Shown one piece after another: positions 6,289-9,363 of a stretch of DNA of 9,363 bases. The position numbers and the translations under genes are program-made. Source of the DNA: Pseudomonadota bacterium. GTDB taxonomy: Bacteria > Pseudomonadota > Gammaproteobacteria > Steroidobacterales > GCA-2729495. Under the pieces are notes generated by a model, which did not search any database, was not told the origin of the DNA, and was given only the letters and a program-made list of their open reading frames with translations. The stretch is taken from the NCBI GenBank assembly GCA_030836925.1, contig JAUPLK010000037.1, forward strand, positions 1 to 9,363. The letters run 5' to 3'. Numbering within the stretch: the first letter of the stretch is position 1; every line of letters begins with the position of its first letter.

Positions 6289-7095
6289 ATGTTAGGCTAT
6301 GCGCTGTTTTGCATCTGGCTGGCGGTGGACGTGGATTTTGCATTTTTACTGGTATGCGCGACGGGCCTGACCGGCATCATCTGGGTCCTGGATGCGGTCT
6401 GGTTCCGACCCCGGCGGCTCGCCCGGTCGCCTGCCGCGAAAGAGTCGGTGCTGGTCGAATACGCCCGTTCCTTCTTTCCGGTCCTGCTTGTCGTGCTGGT
6501 GGTCCGGTCCTTTTTGTTTGAACCGTTCCGGATTCCATCGAGTTCGATGATGCCGACCCTGTTGATCGGGGATTTCATCTTCGTCAACAAGTTCTCCTAC
6601 GGGTTGCGGCTCCCTGTCCTGAACAGCAAGATCCTGCAACTCGGTGAACCGCAGCGCGGCGACGTGGTGGTTTTCCGTTTGCCGTCCCAGCCTTCCACCA
6701 ATTACATCAAGCGCCTGGTTGGCCTCCCGGGAGATTCGGTCACCTACCTGAATGGCCAGATCTTCATCAACGGGGAGCCGGTACCGGTCAGTATTGTCGG
6801 TCCCTACCAGGGGGGCGACCAGGAGGGTTCCCTGCTGGGTCGCGAAATGCTTGGTACCGCAGATCACCAGGTCTTGTGGATGCCGGGCAGGGGCAGCCTT
6901 GAAGGCAGCTTTATCGTGCCGCCTGGTCATTACTTCATGATGGGCGATAACCGTGACAACAGCCGTGACAGCCGCTATGAAGGGGTGGGGATGATTCCGG
7001 ACAGCAGCATCGCCGGCCGTGCCGTGCGCATCTGGATGAACTGGGATTTTTCGCACATGCCACGCTGGCAGCGCATAGGACAATCGATCAGGTGA
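6289..7095 (+). CDS. lepB: Signal peptidase I LepB
   Basis: LepB is the inner-membrane serine protease that removes signal peptides from Sec- and Tat-exported proteins. From the ATG at 6289 it has 268 residues. The N-terminal hydrophobic region (to about 38) and a second helix (about 62-77, FFPVLLVVLVVRSF) anchor it. The catalytic domain follows: nucleophile Ser86 in IPSSSMMPTL, general-base Lys141 in NYIKRLVGLPGD, and the signature GDNRDNSRDSR near 220-230. It lacks the large periplasmic insertion of E. coli LepB (324 residues), which is common outside enterobacteria. The start is uncertain. GTG at 6274 would add five residues. GTG at 6331 (MDFAFLLV) fits family N-termini best and gives 254 residues. 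No candidate has a clear ribosome binding site. lepA is not upstream. Confidence 0.96.
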   Translation: MLGYALFCIWLAVDVDFAFLLVCATGLTGIIWVLDAVWFRPRRLARSPAAKESVLVEYARSFFPVLLVVLVVRSFLFEPFRIPSSSMMPTLLIGDFIFVNKFSYGLRLPVLNSKILQLGEPQRGDVVVFRLPSQPSTNYIKRLVGLPGDSVTYLNGQIFINGEPVPVSIVGPYQGGDQEGSLLGREMLGTADHQVLWMPGRGSLEGSFIVPPGHYFMMGDNRDNSRDSRYEGVGMIPDSSIAGRAVRIWMNWDFSHMPRWQRIGQSIR

Positions 7096-7131
7096 CGGCT
7101 TGTGTATTCGGCTAATCATAAGGGGATGGAC

Positions 7132-7497
7132 ATGAGGCAGCGCCAGCAGGGGATGACCGCCATCGGCTTTATCGTGATCGCGAGTCTGGTTGCAATGATT
7201 GGCTACGGCGCCATACGACTGGTTCCGATCTATCTGACGCAGATGAAGATCGTGAAACTGATGAACGATCTCAAGGATGAGTACGATGGCGCCGGGCCCA
7301 CACCGGCAAGGTTGAAGACCGAGATCGCCAACCGGCTCAATATCGATGCCGTCGATTATCCAAAGCAGCAGGATTTCGTGATCACCAAGAGTGAGGACGG
7401 TTTTCTGGTCGAGATCGACTACGAGGATCAGGTGCCATATCTGGCCAACCTGTACCTGACGGCCAAATTCAACAATTCCGTCGAGATCAGCAGATGA
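7132..7497 (+). CDS. DUF4845 family small membrane protein
   Basis: This is a 121-residue protein of unknown function, regularly found between lepB and rnc in Gammaproteobacteria and Betaproteobacteria. The N-terminus is short and basic (MRQRQQG), followed by one hydrophobic helix (about 9-31) ending in IRLVPIYL. The soluble remainder contains LNIDAVDY and DGFLVEIDYEDQVPYLANL, the diagnostic DUF4845 tail. The ATG at 7132 is preceded by AAGGGG at 7120-7125 with a 6-nt gap, a good ribosome binding site. Upstream in-frame starts at 7126 and 7102 (GTG) are less well placed. The N-terminus resembles a type IV prepilin leader but lacks the glutamate at position +5. The stop overlaps the rnc ATG (ATGA at 7494-7497), so the two are coupled. 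The role is not known. Confidence 0.9.
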   Translation: MRQRQQGMTAIGFIVIASLVAMIGYGAIRLVPIYLTQMKIVKLMNDLKDEYDGAGPTPARLKTEIANRLNIDAVDYPKQQDFVITKSEDGFLVEIDYEDQVPYLANLYLTAKFNNSVEISR

Positions 7498-8174
7498 AGG
7501 GTGTGGCCGACTGGGCCAGAGGCACAATCGGCTACACGTTTCAGGATGCGCGTCTGCTCGATCTTGCCCTCACTCATCGGAGCGCGGCAGCGCTGCATAA
7601 CGAGCGGCTCGAGTTTCTCGGCGATGCGGTGCTCGGCATGGTCGCTGCGGAGCTGCTGTATGCCCGGTACCCGGCTGCCGATGAAGGTACGCTGAGCAGG
7701 CTGCGTGCCCGGCTGGTGCGACGCGAGACGCTGGAGGAAGTCGCTCGCAGCGTCGACATGGGGCGGCATGTCCAGCTGGGCAGTGGTGAAACGCGGTCGG
7801 GTGGTCACCAGCGTGGCTCGATACTGGCAAATGCCCTGGAGGCAGTGATCGGTGCGGTATTCCTGGATGGCGGCATGACGCCGGCGCGTGAGCTGATCCG
7901 GCGACTGCTGTCCGGGCATCTCGCCAAACTGGCGATCGACGAGGATCTGCGTGATCCGAAGACCCGTCTGCAGGAATTCCTGCAGGCCCAGGGCCAGGCG
8001 CTGCCTGTCTACTCGGTTGAGCAGGTCAGTGGTTCGGCGCATGACCAGCTGTTCGAGGTGGTTTGCCGGCTCGATGCTTTCGGGCTCGCCGTGCGCGGCA
8101 AGGGCTCGAGCCGCAGGATCGCCGAGCAGCAAGCGGCCGAGCAGGCGCTGCGCGAGGCTGACAGGTATGGCTGA
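7494..8174 (+). CDS. rnc: Ribonuclease III
   Basis: RNase III is a homodimeric double-stranded RNA endonuclease that processes the rRNA precursor and regulatory RNAs. The length of 226 residues equals that of E. coli. The catalytic domain has the signature NERLEFLGDAVLG at 36-48, with Glu37, Glu40 and Asp44 corresponding to E. coli Glu38, Glu41 and Asp45. The second metal cluster has Glu116 (E. coli Glu117), but position 113 is Asn where E. coli and most relatives have Asp114. The C-terminal double-stranded RNA-binding domain starts near 153 (DPKTRLQEFLQ) and includes GSAHDQLFEV and GKGSSRRIAEQQAAEQAL. The start overlaps the DUF4845 gene by four bases and the end overlaps era by eight, as in typical rnc-era-recO operons. 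Confidence 0.97.
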   Translation: MKGVADWARGTIGYTFQDARLLDLALTHRSAAALHNERLEFLGDAVLGMVAAELLYARYPAADEGTLSRLRARLVRRETLEEVARSVDMGRHVQLGSGETRSGGHQRGSILANALEAVIGAVFLDGGMTPARELIRRLLSGHLAKLAIDEDLRDPKTRLQEFLQAQGQALPVYSVEQVSGSAHDQLFEVVCRLDAFGLAVRGKGSSRRIAEQQAAEQALREADRYG

Positions 8175-9066
8175 GGATTTCCGGACCGGGTTTGTTGCAG
8201 TTGTCGGGCGACCGAATGTCGGCAAGTCGACGCTGGTCAACGCGCTCGTGGGTCGCAAGATCAGTATCGTGACGCCGCGGGCGCAGACCACGCGGCATGC
8301 GATTCTCGGCGTGCTGACCCGTCCGGATGCCCAGTTGCTGTTCGTCGACACGCCCGGGTTGCACACCCGCCAGCGCAACATGCTCAACAAGGCCATGAAC
8401 AAGGCGGCCGACAGCGCCATGGCCGGAGCCGACCTGGTGATGTTCGTGGTCGAGGCCGGTGTCTGGCGCTCGGCCGACGATTACGTGCTCGAACATGTGC
8501 GTAATGCCGGAATTCCTGCGTTGCTGGTCGTCAACAAGATGGACGCCGTGCGGCCCCGGTCCGCCTTGCTGCCCTATCTGGAGCAAGTGGTGGGCAAGGG
8601 CGAATTCATCGGTGTCATTCCGGTTTCCGCTGCGCGCATCGATAATCTCGACCGGCTCACCGATCTGGTGGCATCACTGCTCCCGCCAGGGCCACCGCTT
8701 TACCCGCTGGATGCCACCACCAATCGCAGCATGGAATTCCGCATTGCCGAGATGGTTCGTGAAAAGCTGCTGCTCGCGCTTCGTCAGGAGGTCCCATACG
8801 GACTTGCCGTCGAAGTGTTGATGCTCGAGCAGAAACCTGGCGTGGTACTCGCTGATGTGGCGATCTGGGCGGACCGGGACTCGCACAAGGGTATCGTGGT
8901 CGGCAAGGGTGGCGCCACGATCAAGGAGGTCGGCACCGCCGCACGGCTTGAGCTCGAGGCGATCTTTGGCGGCAAGTTCTATCTGGAAACGCACGTGAAG
9001 GTGAAGAGCAACTGGGCGGACAGTGCCCGGGCACTGCAACAGTTCGGCTTTGAGAGTGAAGCGTGA
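8167..9066 (+). CDS. era: GTPase Era
   Basis: Era is an essential GTPase that binds the 3' end of 16S rRNA and assists 30S subunit maturation near the membrane. The 299-residue length matches E. coli Era (301). The G1 loop GRPNVGKS is at 14-21, G3 DTPG at 61-64, G4 NKMD at 123-126 and G5 SA at 154-155. The C-terminal KH RNA-binding domain has GIVVGKGGATIK at 242-253. The linker YPLDATTNRS carries Asn where Asp is more usual. The start is ATG 8167, overlapping the rnc stop by eight bases, with GAGG at 8154-8157 upstream. The frame is open back to 7951 but that part lies within rnc and is not Era-like. The last four bases overlap the recO GTG start. Confidence 0.98.
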   Translation: MAEDFRTGFVAVVGRPNVGKSTLVNALVGRKISIVTPRAQTTRHAILGVLTRPDAQLLFVDTPGLHTRQRNMLNKAMNKAADSAMAGADLVMFVVEAGVWRSADDYVLEHVRNAGIPALLVVNKMDAVRPRSALLPYLEQVVGKGEFIGVIPVSAARIDNLDRLTDLVASLLPPGPPLYPLDATTNRSMEFRIAEMVREKLLLALRQEVPYGLAVEVLMLEQKPGVVLADVAIWADRDSHKGIVVGKGGATIKEVGTAARLELEAIFGGKFYLETHVKVKSNWADSARALQQFGFESEA

Positions 9067-9363
9067 GCGCTGCGACCAGCGAGTTCGAACCGGCCTTCAT
9101 CCTGCATGCCCGGCCTTATCAGGAGACCAGCCAGATCATCGAAGTGCTGGCCAGGGACCATGGCCGCGTGGGTATTGTTGCGCGCGGTGCGCGCCGGCCT
9201 TCATCACGCTGGCGTAGCGTGCTCCAGCCTTTTCAGGCCGTGCGCCTCTCCTGGGGCGGCCGGGGTTCCCTGCAGACCCTGCGTGCTGCCGAGACTGCAT
9301 CGCAGGAGCCACCACTGCAGGGCATGGCGTTGATGGCTGCGTTTTACCTGAACGAACTGATCC
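9063..9363 (+). CDS. recO: DNA repair protein RecO, N-terminal part (runs off the right edge)
   Basis: RecO works with RecF and RecR to load RecA on single-stranded DNA coated with SSB. The first 100 codons are present, from a GTG at 9063 overlapping the era stop as GTGA. The sequence shows the RecO N-terminal OB fold: FILHARPYQETSQIIEVL at 13-30, then DHGRVGIVARGAR and RSVLQPFQAVRLSW, followed by LMAAFYLNELI leading into the helical domain. No stop occurs before the window ends. Position directly after rnc-era is the standard location. The zinc-binding or helical C-terminus cannot be seen. pdxJ would be the usual next gene. Confidence 0.94.
   Translation, partial: MSAATSEFEPAFILHARPYQETSQIIEVLARDHGRVGIVARGARRPSSRWRSVLQPFQAVRLSWGGRGSLQTLRAAETASQEPPLQGMALMAAFYLNELI

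Noticed and set aside
6346..7527. Long open frame on the minus strand (393 codons) across lepB and the DUF4845 gene
   Set aside because: It lies opposite two well-identified genes, has no recognisable domain, and is rich in residues typical of antisense frames in GC-rich DNA.
7951..8166. 72 open codons upstream of and in frame with era
   Set aside because: They overlap the RNase III dsRNA-binding domain; Era proteins begin close to the G1 loop, as given by ATG 8167.
7428..8420. Long open frame on the minus strand (330 codons) opposite rnc and era
   Set aside because: It is antisense to conserved rnc and era, has no family signature and no ribosome binding context; a GC-codon-bias shadow.
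1..9363. Search for tRNA, rRNA, CRISPR, insertion sequence, attachment site or prophage genes
   Set aside because: Coding is continuous with conserved housekeeping genes; no repeat array, transposase, integrase or RNA gene signature was seen.

Overview
This GC-rich window is ordinary chromosome from a gammaproteobacterium. Every gene lies on the + strand and almost every junction overlaps or abuts. The gene order (succinate dehydrogenase, sdhE, a YgfX-like gene, rpoE-rseA-rseB, lepB, a DUF4845 gene, rnc, era, recO) is the kind found in GC-rich Gammaproteobacteria such as xanthomonads and their relatives. The SdhA and SdhB proteins are of the alphaproteobacterial/mitochondrial type, which several gammaproteobacterial lineages also carry. 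I cannot name a genus from the sequence alone.

Region 1 (1-3578) is the respiratory block: the last codons of a probable sdhC, then sdhD, sdhA and sdhB (complex II, linking the TCA cycle to the quinone pool). They are followed by sdhE (the SdhA flavinylation factor) and a small two-helix membrane protein of the YgfX/CptA type. All junctions are translationally coupled or separated by only a few bases.

Region 2 (3579-3745) is the only sizeable non-coding stretch. It holds a stem-loop just after the ygfX-like stop and a very good sigma-E-type promoter (GAACTT, 16-nt spacer, TCTACA) reading into rpoE, which implies autoregulation.

Region 3 (3746-6229) is the envelope-stress operon: rpoE (sigma-E/AlgU), rseA (membrane anti-sigma factor) and rseB (periplasmic co-regulator). 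A small glutaredoxin-like protein (DUF836 type) follows where rseC/mucC and mucD/degP often sit.

Region 4 (6289-9363) is lepB (signal peptidase I), a small DUF4845 membrane protein, rnc (RNase III), era (ribosome-assembly GTPase) and the first 100 codons of recO. lepA, which usually precedes lepB in this neighbourhood, is not here.

I found no tRNA, rRNA, mobile element, CRISPR array or clear horizontal island. No undescribed system is evident. The points most worth a second look are the condensed order of the sigma-E/lepB junction, the glutaredoxin gene in frame with rseB behind a single stop codon, the sigma-E promoter, and a D-to-N change at a conserved acidic active-site position of RNase III.
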